Below are positions 35,960 through 44,919 of a stretch of DNA of 64,000 nt, in pieces (the first letter of the stretch is position 1; each line of letters begins with the position of its first letter). The DNA is from Sphingomonas kaistensis (lineage in GTDB: Bacteria; Pseudomonadota; Alphaproteobacteria; Sphingomonadales; Sphingomonadaceae). The notes below the pieces were generated by a model that searched no databases, was not told the DNA's origin, and worked only from the letters and a program-made list of their open reading frames with translations. The position numbers and the translations under genes were made by a program. The stretch is from contig NZ_JAATJC010000001.1 in the NCBI RefSeq assembly GCF_011927725.1, positions 372,001 through 436,000 on the forward strand, in the 5' to 3' direction.

Positions 35960-38900
35960 TGTCACAGCTTTTCATCAGCCGGCCGATTTTCGCCTGGGTC
36001 CTGGCGATCATCACCATGCTGGCCGGGATCGGTGCGATCACCCAGTTGCCAGTCGAGCAATATCCCGACGTCGCCCCGCCGCAGGTCAACATCCGCGCCA
36101 CCTACCCGGGCGCAAGCGCGGAGACGGTCGAGAACAGCGTCACCCAGATCCTCGAACAGCAATTGTCGGGTATCGACGGGCTGCTGTTCTTCTCCTCCAC
36201 CTCCAGCTCGCGCGGGTCGGTCGGCATCTCGGCGACCTTCGCCAAGGGAACCGATCCCGATACCGCACAGGTGCAGGTCCAGAACGCCGTGCAGCAGGCG
36301 GTCTCGCGGCTTCCGCAGCAGGTCCAGCAGCAGGGCGTCCGGGTCACCAAGTCCAACCCCGACTTCCTGCTGATCGTCGGCGTGTTCGACGAAAGCGACC
36401 GGCGCTCGAACATCGACGTCTCCGATTATCTCACCAGCAACATCCAGGATCCCCTGTCACGGGTCGAGGGCGTGGGCGACGTCAACGTGTTCGGCTCGCA
36501 GCGGGCGATGCGGATCTGGCTCAACCCGCAGCGGCTCGCCGGCGTGTCACTGATGCCGGGCGACGTGATCACCGCCATCCAGAACCAGAATACCGAGGTC
36601 GCGGCGGGCGAAGTGGGAAGCCTGCCCCAGCCGCGCGATCAGTTGCTCAACGCCACCGTCACCGCCCAATCGCGGTTGCAGACCCCCGCGCAGTTCGAGA
36701 ACATCATCCTCAAGACCGAGCCGAGCGGCGCGACGGTCCGGATCAAGGACGTTGCGCGGGTCGAATATGGGGCCGAGAGCTACAATGCGGTGAGCCGCAT
36801 CAACGGCCACCCGGGCGCTGGCATGGCGATCAGCCTGGCGCCCGGGGCCGACGCCCTCAAGACCGCCGAGCTGATCAAGGCCCGGGTGTCGGAACTCACC
36901 ACCTCGCTGCCCGAAGGACTCAAGGTCGCCTACGCCAACGACACCACCGCCTTCATCAAGCTGTCCGTCGAGGAAGTGGTGAAGACCCTGCTCGAGGCGG
37001 TGGTCCTCGTGGTCATCGTGATGTTCGTCTTCCTGCAAAGCTGGCGGGCGACACTGGTGCCGGCGATCGCGGTGCCGGTGGTGCTGCTCGGCACCTTCGC
37101 GATCTTCTATCTGTTCGGCTTCACCATCAACACGCTGACCCTGTTCGGGCTGGTGCTCGCGATTGGCCTGCTCGTCGACGACGCCATCGTCGTGGTCGAG
37201 AATGTCGAGCGCCTGATGGAAGAGAATCCGGGGATGAGCCCGAGGGAGGCGACCGAGATCTCGATGAAGGAGATCCAGGTCGCACTGGTCGCCATCGCGG
37301 TGGTGCTGTCGGCGGTGTTCCTGCCGATGGCCTTCTTCGGCGGCTCGACCGGGGTCATCTACCAGCAATTCTCGATCACCATCATCAGCTGCATGATCCT
37401 GTCGGTGCTGGTCGCGCTGATCCTCAGCCCGGCGATCACCGCGACTCTGCTCAAGGCCCGCAAGCCGGCGGAAGAGGAAGCCGCCGAGCGATCGGACGCG
37501 CGCTGGTACCAGCGCTGGGCGCACCGCTTCCAGGACTGGTTCAACCGCAATTTCAGCCGCGGGATCGAGCGCTACACCGGCGCGGTGATCGGCGTGATCA
37601 ACCGCAAGTGGCTGTTCCTTGGCATCTACGGGGTCACCTGCGTGATCCTGGTGATCCTGTTCCAGCGCTTGCCGACCAGCTTCCTGCCGACCGAGGACCA
37701 GGGCGCCGCCAGCATCCAGTTCCGCCTCCCCGCCGGTGCCACCCAGCAGCGCACGCTGGAGGTCCAGCGCCAGATCGAGGCCTATCTGCGCGACTATGAG
37801 GCCAAGAACCTGTCGGTCGTCTTCACCGTCGCCGGTGGCGGCGGGGGCGGCGGCGCGAGCGGCCAGAACACCGGGCAGGGCTTTATCAACCTTGCCCCGT
37901 GGGACGACCGCAAGGGCGCCGAAAACACCGCCGACGCGATCGTCGAGCGCGCGTCGGGCGCCTTCCGCGGCTTCCGCGATGCCCAGGTCTTCGCGCTGGT
38001 ACCCGGCGCCATCCGCGGCCTGGGCCAGTCCAACGGCTTCAACCTCCAGCTGCAGAACAGCGGCGGGCTCAGCCGCGAGCAGTTCCTGGCCGCGCGCGAA
38101 CGCCTGCTTGCCGCCGCCAACGGCGATCCCCTGCTGAGCTCGGTCCGGCTGAGCGACCTGCCCGACGTCGCCAACCTCGATATCGACGTCGACCAGCAGC
38201 GCCTGACCGCGTTCGGGGTCAGCCAGGCCGACGTCAACAACACCCTCTCGACCGCCTGGGGCGGGCGCTACGTCAACGACTTCATCGACAACGGCCGCGT
38301 CAAGCGGGTCTACGTCCAGGGCGACGCGCCGTACCGCTCGCAGCCCTCGGACCTCGACCAGTGGTTCGTGCGCGGCAACGACGGGCAGATGACCCCGTTC
38401 AGCGCCTTCGCGCAGACCGGGTGGAGCACGGGGCCGAGCAGCCTCAGCCGCTTCAACGGCGTGTCCTCGTTCGAATTCCAGGGCCAGCCGGCCGCCGGGG
38501 TCAGCTCGGGTGAAGCGATGGACCGCATGATGGAGCTGGCCGCCGAGATCCCGGGCACCACCGTGTCCTGGTCGGGCGCGAGCTTCCAGGAACGGCTGTC
38601 GGCCGGTCAGGCACCCCTGCTCTACGCCTTGTCGCTGCTGGTGGTCTTCCTCTGCCTCGCCGCCTTGTACGAAAGCTGGACGATCCCGGTCGCGGTGTTG
38701 CTGGTCATTCCGCTCGGGCTGGTCGGCGCCGTCTTCGCGGTCACCCTGCGCGGGCTGGAGAATGACGTCTACCTGCAGATCGGGCTGCTCACGACCATGG
38801 GGCTGGCCGCCAAGAATGCGATCCTGATGATCGAATTTGCCGAACAGGCCGAGCGCGCCGGCAAGAGCGTGATGGACAGTGCGATCGAAGCCGCCCGGAT

Positions 38901-39159
38901 CCGCCTGCGCCCGATCCTGATGACCAGCTTCGCCTTCATCTTCGGCGTCCTTCCGCTGGCCTTGTCGACCGGCGCCGGCGCCAACAGCCGGATCGCCATC
39001 GGCACCGCGGTGATCGGCGGCATGCTGACCGCCACCATCCTCGCGATCTTCTACATCCCGTTGTTCTTCGTGCTGGTCCGCCGCGCCGCCAAGGAGGGCA
39101 TCGTCCGGGTGCGCGACCGCCTGCGCCGCAACGCCCCGCCCAAGGAAGCCACCACGTGA
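35959..39159 (+). CDS. RND efflux transporter permease (HAE1/AcrB type)
   Basis: 1066 aa, full length. It has twelve predicted helices with two large periplasmic loops. The proton-relay Asp pair lies in helix 4 (GLLVDDAIVVVENVER). A Gly-rich patch GGGGGGGASG lies in the second porter loop. It exports hydrophobic drugs or solvents using proton force. GTG 35959 overlaps the adaptor stop, and the next gene overlaps its end as GTGA, so the three proteins are made as a coupled tripartite pump. Confidence 0.95.
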   Translation: MSQLFISRPIFAWVLAIITMLAGIGAITQLPVEQYPDVAPPQVNIRATYPGASAETVENSVTQILEQQLSGIDGLLFFSSTSSSRGSVGISATFAKGTDPDTAQVQVQNAVQQAVSRLPQQVQQQGVRVTKSNPDFLLIVGVFDESDRRSNIDVSDYLTSNIQDPLSRVEGVGDVNVFGSQRAMRIWLNPQRLAGVSLMPGDVITAIQNQNTEVAAGEVGSLPQPRDQLLNATVTAQSRLQTPAQFENIILKTEPSGATVRIKDVARVEYGAESYNAVSRINGHPGAGMAISLAPGADALKTAELIKARVSELTTSLPEGLKVAYANDTTAFIKLSVEEVVKTLLEAVVLVVIVMFVFLQSWRATLVPAIAVPVVLLGTFAIFYLFGFTINTLTLFGLVLAIGLLVDDAIVVVENVERLMEENPGMSPREATEISMKEIQVALVAIAVVLSAVFLPMAFFGGSTGVIYQQFSITIISCMILSVLVALILSPAITATLLKARKPAEEEAAERSDARWYQRWAHRFQDWFNRNFSRGIERYTGAVIGVINRKWLFLGIYGVTCVILVILFQRLPTSFLPTEDQGAASIQFRLPAGATQQRTLEVQRQIEAYLRDYEAKNLSVVFTVAGGGGGGGASGQNTGQGFINLAPWDDRKGAENTADAIVERASGAFRGFRDAQVFALVPGAIRGLGQSNGFNLQLQNSGGLSREQFLAARERLLAAANGDPLLSSVRLSDLPDVANLDIDVDQQRLTAFGVSQADVNNTLSTAWGGRYVNDFIDNGRVKRVYVQGDAPYRSQPSDLDQWFVRGNDGQMTPFSAFAQTGWSTGPSSLSRFNGVSSFEFQGQPAAGVSSGEAMDRMMELAAEIPGTTVSWSGASFQERLSAGQAPLLYALSLLVVFLCLAALYESWTIPVAVLLVIPLGLVGAVFAVTLRGLENDVYLQIGLLTTMGLAAKNAILMIEFAEQAERAGKSVMDSAIEAARIRLRPILMTSFAFIFGVLPLALSTGAGANSRIAIGTAVIGGMLTATILAIFYIPLFFVLVRRAAKEGIVRVRDRLRRNAPPKEATT

Positions 39160-40538
39160 AGCGCCTGCTTGTCCTGACGCCGCTGCTTCTGGCGGGCTGC
39201 ACGTCGCTCGATCCGGCCTATCGCACGCCTGCCGCGCCGGTCCCGGTCAGCTGGCCGGTCGGCGATCCGTATCGCGGCGAAGCGCCCGCCCTTGCCGACT
39301 TCAACCATCGCGACGTCCTTCGCGACGTGCGGCTCCAGACCCTGGTCGGCCAGGCGCTGCAGAATAATCGCGACCTGCGTATCGCCGCCGCCAACATCGC
39401 TGCGGCCCGGGCGCAGGTGCGGATCACCCGCGCCAACCAGCTCCCCCGCCTCGATTCCTCCGCCGGGGTGGAGGTCACTCCGCGCCGCGACGAGGACGGC
39501 GACATCAACGGGGTACGGGTCGGCGGGTCGGCCAGCCTGCTGCCCTCGTTCGAGCTCGACCTGTTCGGCCTGCTCGCCTCGCAGACCCGCGCCCAGCAGG
39601 AGCGGCTGCTTGCGACCGGCGCGGCCGAGCGGGCGGTCCGGGTCGCGCTGATCGGAGACATCGCCGACGCCTGGCTGGCCTATGCCGCCGACACCTCGCT
39701 GCTGACCATTGCGGAGAATACGGTCGCCGCGGCGGAACGCAGCCGGGTGCTGACCGATGCCCGGCTGCGCGGTGGCGTCGCCCCCCGCACCGACCTCCTC
39801 CAGGCCCAGCAGGTGCTCGAGACCGCGCGCGCCGATCTTGCCGAACAGCGCGCCCGCCGCGCGCAGGGCGCCAACCTCCTCCAGCTGCTGGTCGGGGCAC
39901 CGGTCGATCCCAGCCTGCTCCCCAGTTCCATCAACCAGGCGGCGGCCAGTGTCGCCGTCCTGCCGGCCGGCCTCGATTCCCGCATCCTGCTGCGCCGCCC
40001 CGACGTGATCGAAGCCGAATATCGCCTCCGCGCCACCAATGCCGAGATCGGCGCCGCCCGCGCCGCGCTGTTCCCGCGCATATCGCTGACCGGGCTGCTC
40101 GGGCTTGCAAGCAGCACGCTGACCGGCCTGTTCACCGGAAGCGCGTTCAACTTCTCCGCCGGGGCCGGCGCCACCTACAGCATCTTCAACGGCGGGGCGG
40201 CGCGGGCCAATGTCGCGCTTGCCCGGGCTGACCAGCAGGCCGCGCTCGCCACCTACGAGCGGGCGATCCAGACCGGCTTCCGCGAGGTCGCCGATGCTCT
40301 GGCCGACCGTGGCACTTTCGACGACCGGGTGTCCGCCAACCAGCGCAACCTGTCCGCCGCCAACGATACGCTGCGCCTCGTCACCGCGCGCTATCGCGAA
40401 GGCCTCGACCCCTTCCTCAACGTGCTCGACGCCCAGCGTTCCGCTTATGCGATCGAACGCAATGTCGTGGCGGTTCAACTGGCGGCGGCGCAGAACAGGG
40501 TCGCCGTCTATCGCGCTTTGGGCGGCGACGGCATCTAG
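39156..40538 (+). CDS. efflux outer membrane channel (OprM/NodT family)
   Basis: 460 aa. A lipoprotein signal ends in LLLAGC, typical of OprM. The two TolC-like repeats are visible through their helical pairs (LRIAAANIAAARAQVRITRANQLP in the first half and LRATNAEIGAARAALFP in the second) and the closing VLDAQRSAYAIERN. It forms the trimeric outer-membrane duct of the RND pump. It starts within the permease gene (4-base overlap), and a hairpin follows 18 bases after its stop. It is the last chromosomal gene before the island. Confidence 0.94.
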   Translation: MKRLLVLTPLLLAGCTSLDPAYRTPAAPVPVSWPVGDPYRGEAPALADFNHRDVLRDVRLQTLVGQALQNNRDLRIAAANIAAARAQVRITRANQLPRLDSSAGVEVTPRRDEDGDINGVRVGGSASLLPSFELDLFGLLASQTRAQQERLLATGAAERAVRVALIGDIADAWLAYAADTSLLTIAENTVAAAERSRVLTDARLRGGVAPRTDLLQAQQVLETARADLAEQRARRAQGANLLQLLVGAPVDPSLLPSSINQAAASVAVLPAGLDSRILLRRPDVIEAEYRLRATNAEIGAARAALFPRISLTGLLGLASSTLTGLFTGSAFNFSAGAGATYSIFNGGAARANVALARADQQAALATYERAIQTGFREVADALADRGTFDDRVSANQRNLSAANDTLRLVTARYREGLDPFLNVLDAQRSAYAIERNVVAVQLAAAQNRVAVYRALGGDGI

Positions 40539-40555
40539 GCCGCTGGCGCGCGCGT

Positions 40556-40580
40556 CTCCCTTCGTCGGATCGACGGGGAG
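40556..40580 (+). terminator. hairpin after RND operon
   Basis: CTCCC-TT-CGTCG, a 3-base loop, then CGACG-GGGAG: a 10-bp stem with a TT bulge, starting 18 bases past the channel stop. There is no T-run, so intrinsic termination is only possible, not certain. Confidence 0.4.
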
Positions 40581-40598
40581 GCGGCAGCGATAATGGGA

Positions 40599-40613
40599 AT
40601 GGCGGAGACGGAG
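40599..40613 (+). repeat. attachment site, left copy (attL)
   Basis: ATGGCGGAGACGGAG, identical to the sequence at the 3' end of tRNA-Ser (60788-60802). It matches the end of the tRNA (reverse-complement CGTCTCCGCCA) but no tRNA lies here, as expected for the target remnant at the far end of an integrated element. Confidence 0.8.
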
Positions 40614-40730
40614 TCCGCCGAACCTAGCTACTTAAGTCCTTGCGAGTAAGTCGAACTATCGGCGGGCCTTCAAGCGTTCCCCACGCTTTTCCCCACAGTA
40701 CGTGCTCGTCACTATTTGCTTGAGGCCTTC

Positions 40731-40762
40731 GAATGTCTGCTTTGGGTGGAAAGCGGACATTC
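40731..40762 (+). repeat. dispersed palindrome copy 1
   Basis: GAATGTCTGCTTT and AAAGCGGACATTC flank a 6-base loop, a near-perfect 13-bp stem. It lies in the 410-base gene-free stretch between the left attachment site and the RTX gene; nothing else was recognised in that stretch. Confidence 0.75.
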
Positions 40763-41023
40763 GAGTCAGCGCTTTGAATGGTTGCAAGTGGCCGTAAGCA
40801 GCTGGCCTGGTCTTCGCGGCGAACCCCTTGGCAGAGGTCGCTCGTTCAGCTGCCGGGCTAATGTTCGCTTTCAATCAGTATCAGCCACCCAGCGTCCAAA
40901 GATCGACTTTGTTGCGTCCGGAGTTTTCGTCGGGGGCTAAAGCTAGGTAAACTCAAAATAGATTAAACTGGGTTAGCAATGCTAGTTTTGCTATAGACCG
41001 AGAGGAGAAACTCGGAGGACGTC

Positions 41024-41611
41024 ATGGGCACTTATAACGGCAATCAGAAATCGCAAACGATCCGTGCCTCCGAGAAAAGCGACTACGTCTTCGGGCGGGC
41101 AGGTGATGACGTTATCTATGGCCTGGGCGGGGATGATCAAATCTACGGCGGCTTCGGTAGCGACGTTCTCTATGGCGGCTCCGGCAATGATGTCATTCGC
41201 GGTGGCGAAGGTAACAATGCCGATGACAGCAACGACTGGCTTTACGGCGAAGCGGGCAATGACACATTGCTCGGCGAAAAGGGTGCCGACTACCTGAACG
41301 GAGGCGACGGTAATGATCAGATCGTCGGTGGCGCGGGCGATGACATCATTGTTGGCGGGGCGGGAGCTGATAACTTCGCCTTCTATCCGGGTTGGGGTCC
41401 GGCCGGGAATGATCGTATTCTCGACTTCACTTCAGGTGAGGACAAGCTGGATCTTCGGGTTCACAACATCACCATGGACAATGTCGTCATCACGTCAGCA
41501 GGTTCTGATACGATAGTCTCTGTCGACGTGAACAAAGACGGCCTCGCCGACTTCCACATCACTCTCGCAGCGGCGCCTGCTCCAGTGCCATCTGACTTCT
41601 TGTTTGGCTAA
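41024..41611 (+). CDS. small RTX (hemolysin-type calcium-binding) protein
   Basis: 195 aa. The first two thirds hold about eight glycine/aspartate nonapeptides of the GGxGxDxUx type (LYGGSGNDV, GGDGNDQIV, GGAGDDIIV, GGAGADNF), which fold into a calcium-binding parallel beta roll. A C-terminal beta region ends in PSDFLFG, a plausible type I secretion signal; there is no N-terminal signal peptide. CGGAGGACG gives a strong ribosome-binding site, and a small hairpin (CCGAG...CTCGG, 40998-41015) overlaps it. No transporter genes are nearby. It is the first island gene at the left end. Confidence 0.85.
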   Translation: MGTYNGNQKSQTIRASEKSDYVFGRAGDDVIYGLGGDDQIYGGFGSDVLYGGSGNDVIRGGEGNNADDSNDWLYGEAGNDTLLGEKGADYLNGGDGNDQIVGGAGDDIIVGGAGADNFAFYPGWGPAGNDRILDFTSGEDKLDLRVHNITMDNVVITSAGSDTIVSVDVNKDGLADFHITLAAAPAPVPSDFLFG

Positions 41612-41642
41612 CACGTTGCTGCGCTGCAGGCCTTGAGAAAGG

Positions 41643-41673
41643 GATGTCAGCTTCCCATCCATTGCGGACGTTC
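41643..41673 (+). repeat. dispersed palindrome copy 2
   Basis: GATGTCAGC...GCGGACGTTC, a slightly eroded copy of the palindrome seen at 40731, just after the RTX gene. Confidence 0.6.
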
Positions 41674-41865
41674 AGTTTTAGTGCCGCTTGCGTGCCCCGT
41701 TGACGGTTGTTCTGCTGTGTTGAGCGACCCCCCGCCTTCCGAACGACAGTGGCATGGCACTACTTATCGCAGCAGCGTTATTCATTGTCTGCGGCCCGCA
41801 GGGCTACAGGGATGCAGGTAGCCAAGCCGGCTCGCCGATCCCAGTGGCAATCAATCAGGAGGCTA

Positions 41866-41897
41866 ACGTCCGCAATGGGTCGAAAGCAGACATTCGG
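41866..41897 (+). repeat. dispersed palindrome copy 3
   Basis: AACGTCCGCAATGGGTCGAA with arms closing in GCAGACATTCG; near the 3' end of the 71-aa minus-strand gene. Confidence 0.7.
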
Positions 41898-41907
41898 CCT
41901 GTGAGCC

Positions 41908-42123
41908 TCAATAAGGCACCTCAGTCTCTATGGCTGCCATCAGTGACCGGACGTAGGCGAAATCGGCCCTCAGCGCCGCTCTACGGCCGCCTGTGAAGGC
42001 ATTGCGGCTGGAGATGGCTTTGCCGGCCGGTGTCCTAGGCCCGGTGGCTTGCTTCCAAGGGGACCAACGCCGGATCGCAGCAGCCTGCTTTGCGCGGCGC
42101 TCCTGGGTCCAACCGTGGCTCAT
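41908..42123 (-). CDS. conserved small basic protein
   Basis: 71 aa beginning MSHGWTQERRAKQAAAIRRW, with a WKQATGPRTPAGKAISSRNA motif I recognise as recurring in small proteins of unknown function in proteobacteria, often as the second of two overlapping genes. It is strongly basic, so it may bind nucleic acid. Its 5' part overlaps the preceding gene by 89 bases in another frame. Start ATG 42123; an upstream in-frame ATG is less likely. Confidence 0.6.
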   Translation of the reverse strand: MSHGWTQERRAKQAAAIRRWSPWKQATGPRTPAGKAISSRNAFTGGRRAALRADFAYVRSLMAAIETEVPY

Positions 42124-42658
42124 GGGATTGCTCCAATAGTTTGTTTGGCTGATTGCTCGAAACTTCCGCGCGGGGAGCGGCGCCATTGTTCACCTGCTGA
42201 GGACCGGCCGAGATATTGGCCTGCCTTGCTATGACGACTGGCGGATTCTTGAGAGTGCCCAGCGTCTCCAACGTCGCGCGGCATTGAGCCTGAGCCTTCA
42301 GCGCGAGCCGCATGTATTTCTCGCTGGCCTCGATGTACTCGCCCATGTTCAGGGCCGAGCGCCTCGCTAGCTCAGTGAAAATGGCGTTCAGCGCGTGGGC
42401 TTGGCTTACCAGCATCGCTTCCGGCCCACTGAGGTTGCCTGACTTCACTGCCGCGACGTTGTCGTTCAACGCCTCGACTGTCTCAGTAATCTCAAGCTTT
42501 CCAAAGGTGCCCTTGGCGAAGTTGAGCACGGTGGCAGCTGCGCTGACGGCCGGATGGACCGCCGTGTCTGCCATGCGCCGCTCCGGAGACTTACCAGCAT
42601 CATCTGCTACTCGCAGCTGATCCTTCTTCGCGGCTTCGGACGCTTTCTTGGCGGGCAT
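42035..42658 (-). CDS. helical protein of unknown function
   Basis: 207 aa. The Lys/Ala-rich start (MPAKKASEAAKKDQLRV) is followed by about 110 predicted helical residues (TVEALNDNVAAVKSGNLSGPEA, then NAIFTELARRSALNMGEY and MRLALKAQAQCRATLETLG) and a polar tail. No family was named, but the arrangement with the overlapping 71-aa gene looks like a conserved pair. The last 29 codons share DNA with that gene. No ribosome-binding anomaly was seen. Confidence 0.6.
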   Translation of the reverse strand: MPAKKASEAAKKDQLRVADDAGKSPERRMADTAVHPAVSAAATVLNFAKGTFGKLEITETVEALNDNVAAVKSGNLSGPEAMLVSQAHALNAIFTELARRSALNMGEYIEASEKYMRLALKAQAQCRATLETLGTLKNPPVVIARQANISAGPQQVNNGAAPRAEVSSNQPNKLLEQSHEPRLDPGAPRKAGCCDPALVPLEASHRA

Positions 42659-43119
42659 GCGTTCTCACCTCGTTCAGTGCCTCACCGTTATAGCACAGTA
42701 AGCCTGTAAGTGAATCCCCGACAGCGAGTGGTGTTACGGCCTAGAAAGCTGAGAAGCAGCATCGGTGTCCAGAGCAGACCGCTCTGAACTTTGCGAAGCC
42801 CCCCCGGGGGTGCTGGATCGAATGTCTGCTTTCGACCCAGAGCCGACATTCGGGCGGAGAGGCTCGACGTCCACGATGTGCCCCACTCAATCGTGAGGGA
42901 ATAGTCTCGAAGCCAAGGTGACCGAGCCGGCCTGCGCGTCCGCGCGATCGGGCACGTTGACCAGCCTGGCAGCATCCTCCGCAGCGATCGTGTAGCAGGA
43001 TCTGCGCTTCCAGGGTCATGTTGAGCGCATAGGAGACGGGTTCCCGGTCACGGGCAATGAAGTTGCCTGACCGGCTTTTCGCCCGCCGCGCCTGACCGGC
43101 ACGGCGGGCGCCCCTTGCC
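42659..43119. other. gene-free stretch, 461 bp
   Basis: Contains palindrome copy 4 (42820-42851) and a 9-bp stem hairpin CGCCCGCCG...CGGCGGGCG at 43080-43110, next to the end of the 88-aa exported-protein gene. No T-run follows on that gene's strand. No coding frame could be supported. Confidence 0.5.
42820..42851 (+). repeat. dispersed palindrome copy 4
   Basis: GAATGTCTGCTTTCGACCCA with closing arm GCCGACATTC. Confidence 0.7.
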
Positions 43120-43386
43120 TCAGCGGCCGCGATAGTCGACGATGTACCAGGCATCGTCCTCTTCATCATATTCGCAGCGCCAATCGTCGTGGAAGGTACT
43201 CTGCGCCGCACCGACCGTATCGAAGATGCCGAGCGCGACCAGCCGCTCGCGGTCAGCTTTGGCGGACTCCGCCGCGGCCCGCTCGCATTCGCCGCGAGAG
43301 GCGTAGGGAGTGTTGGTCGGGTGGGCCACGAGCGCGGTCCCGGCAACCAGGGCGAGCAGCGCGGCGGGCAATGTGATCTTCTTCAT
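43120..43386 (-). CDS. small exported protein
   Basis: 88 aa. It has a Sec signal (MKKITLPAALLALVAGTALVAHP) and a mature part of about 65 residues with two Cys (ECERA and WRCEYDEEDDAWYIVDYRG), which may form a disulphide in the periplasm. AGGAGG lies before the start. It is divergent from the winged-helix regulator, with about 100 bases between, so the regulator may control it. No family recognised. Confidence 0.65.
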   Translation of the reverse strand: MKKITLPAALLALVAGTALVAHPTNTPYASRGECERAAAESAKADRERLVALGIFDTVGAAQSTFHDDWRCEYDEEDDAWYIVDYRGR

Positions 43387-43489
43387 GTCGACCTCCTTCG
43401 TGAGAGAGGATGCTGGCGTGCCGCGCCGCGCCCTTGCTTGCGATGATCATCTTATGATGCAAACCTGATTGCGAGGGAGCGCAAGCATC

Positions 43490-44905
43490 TTGCTCAAGCT
43501 GTCGGACCTGCCCACGCGCGACGACTTTCGCATTGGCGATTTGCGTATCAGTCCGTCGCGCCGGCTGGTGGAAGGACCGAACGGCACCCACCATGTCGAG
43601 CCCCAGTTCATGCTGGTGTTTCTGCGCCTTCTGGATGCGGAAGGGCAGGTGGTCACCCGTCGTGAGCTGTTCGTGGAATGCTGGGGCAGCGCCAGCGTCG
43701 GCGATGACAGCCTCAACCGGGCCATTGCCGGCGTGCGGCAGATCGCTCGCGCCGTTGGCAGTTTGGCCATCTCGCTCGAAACCATTCCGCGAACCGGCTA
43801 TGTTCTTCGGCGGAGTTCCGGAGCCTCCACCCCGGTGGACGCCGCCAGCGGCCTGCCCGAGGCAGTCGACGACGCCTTCGGCTGCTGGCGCGCCGGGCTC
43901 CCTGGCCCTGACCTCGACGTGATCGCGCGCCTCGACCGTTGCTTGCAGGACGAGCGCGGTTCGGCGCGGGGGTGGGGCATGAAGGCGGTGCTGCTGCGCA
44001 AGGCGGTGGAATATTCCCCCCCGAATGCTTGCAGTGATTTGCTGACTGCCTGCGAGGCTGCGGCTAGGCGGGCGCTGGCGATCGACCCTTGGCAAAGTGA
44101 TGCGCTAGTCGCCCGGGCCGGGGTGATGCCGATGTTCGGCAACTGGCTTGCGGTGCGCAAGCGGCTTGAAGAGGTGCTCGATCACGATCCGGGCCACATG
44201 CCGGCTCGCCATGATCTGGCGGTGCTGGAAATGGCGACTGGCCGGCCGAGTGCGGCACGGCCGCTGATTGCTGCGCTGATCGACGAAGATCCGCTGGCGG
44301 CGACCTTCTACTACAAGCGCATGTACCATTGCTGGAACTTCGGCGAGCTCGAGGAAATGGAGCGGGTCGCGACCCGTGCGCTGCAGCTTTGGCCCCAGCA
44401 CCCGGCCATATGGTCGGCGCGCTTCTGGACTCTGTTGTTCACAGGGCGCGCCGAGCAGGCCCGGTGCTTCGTGCAGGACGAATATGTTCGGCCGGCGCTG
44501 CCCCCGGTCATGGTCACGTTGCTGGGCGACCTGGCCGCGCTGTGCGGCGGGAGCGCTGACGACGAGAAAAGGTGCGCCCTTGTTGAGCGTGCCGCCGGGC
44601 TGGTCGTTCGTGCGCCGGTGATGGCGGTGGCCGCCCTCATGGCGCTGCTGGCGCTTGGCGAGGCTCCCCGCGTGCTGGACCTCGCTTATTCTTATTACCT
44701 CGGCCGCGGCAGCCAGGTGACGCCGTTGTGGAGCAATGCGGATGATGCGCGCATCTCCGATCAGTATCGGCGCATCACGCAGCTGTTGTTCCTGCCCTGC
44801 GCCAGCGAGCTGCGCGCGTTAGCAGGTTTCGAGGATCTGTGCCGCGATCTCGGATTTTCGGCCTACTGGCAGGGGGCGGGGCTGCAACCCGACTTCCGCA
44901 GCTAG
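43490..44905 (+). CDS. winged-helix regulator with TPR-like C-terminal part
   Basis: 471 aa. The N-terminal 95 residues match the OmpR/PhoB-type winged helix used by CadC/ToxR-like regulators (FRIGDLRISPSRRLVEG at the start, DDSLNRAIAGVRQIAR for the recognition helix, ETIPRTGYVL for the wing). The remaining 370 residues are Ala/Leu-rich helical repeats like tetratricopeptides (ARRALAIDPWQSDALVAR, ATRALQLWPQHPAIWSAR). No membrane helix is visible, unlike CadC. A TTG start at 43490 fits the domain boundary and has GAGGGAG upstream. Base composition is higher in GC than most island genes. Confidence 0.75.
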   Translation: MLKLSDLPTRDDFRIGDLRISPSRRLVEGPNGTHHVEPQFMLVFLRLLDAEGQVVTRRELFVECWGSASVGDDSLNRAIAGVRQIARAVGSLAISLETIPRTGYVLRRSSGASTPVDAASGLPEAVDDAFGCWRAGLPGPDLDVIARLDRCLQDERGSARGWGMKAVLLRKAVEYSPPNACSDLLTACEAAARRALAIDPWQSDALVARAGVMPMFGNWLAVRKRLEEVLDHDPGHMPARHDLAVLEMATGRPSAARPLIAALIDEDPLAATFYYKRMYHCWNFGELEEMERVATRALQLWPQHPAIWSARFWTLLFTGRAEQARCFVQDEYVRPALPPVMVTLLGDLAALCGGSADDEKRCALVERAAGLVVRAPVMAVAALMALLALGEAPRVLDLAYSYYLGRGSQVTPLWSNADDARISDQYRRITQLLFLPCASELRALAGFEDLCRDLGFSAYWQGAGLQPDFRS

Positions 44906-44919
44906 GCGCGGTGAGCCTC

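Noticed and set aside
40716..40940. 74-aa frame left of the RTX gene
   Set aside because: It is made from palindrome copy 1 and its flanks; no protein pattern.
43080..43110. 9-bp hairpin as terminator of the small exported-protein gene
   Set aside because: On that gene's strand the stem is followed by AAAAG rather than a T-run, so it does not fit an intrinsic terminator.
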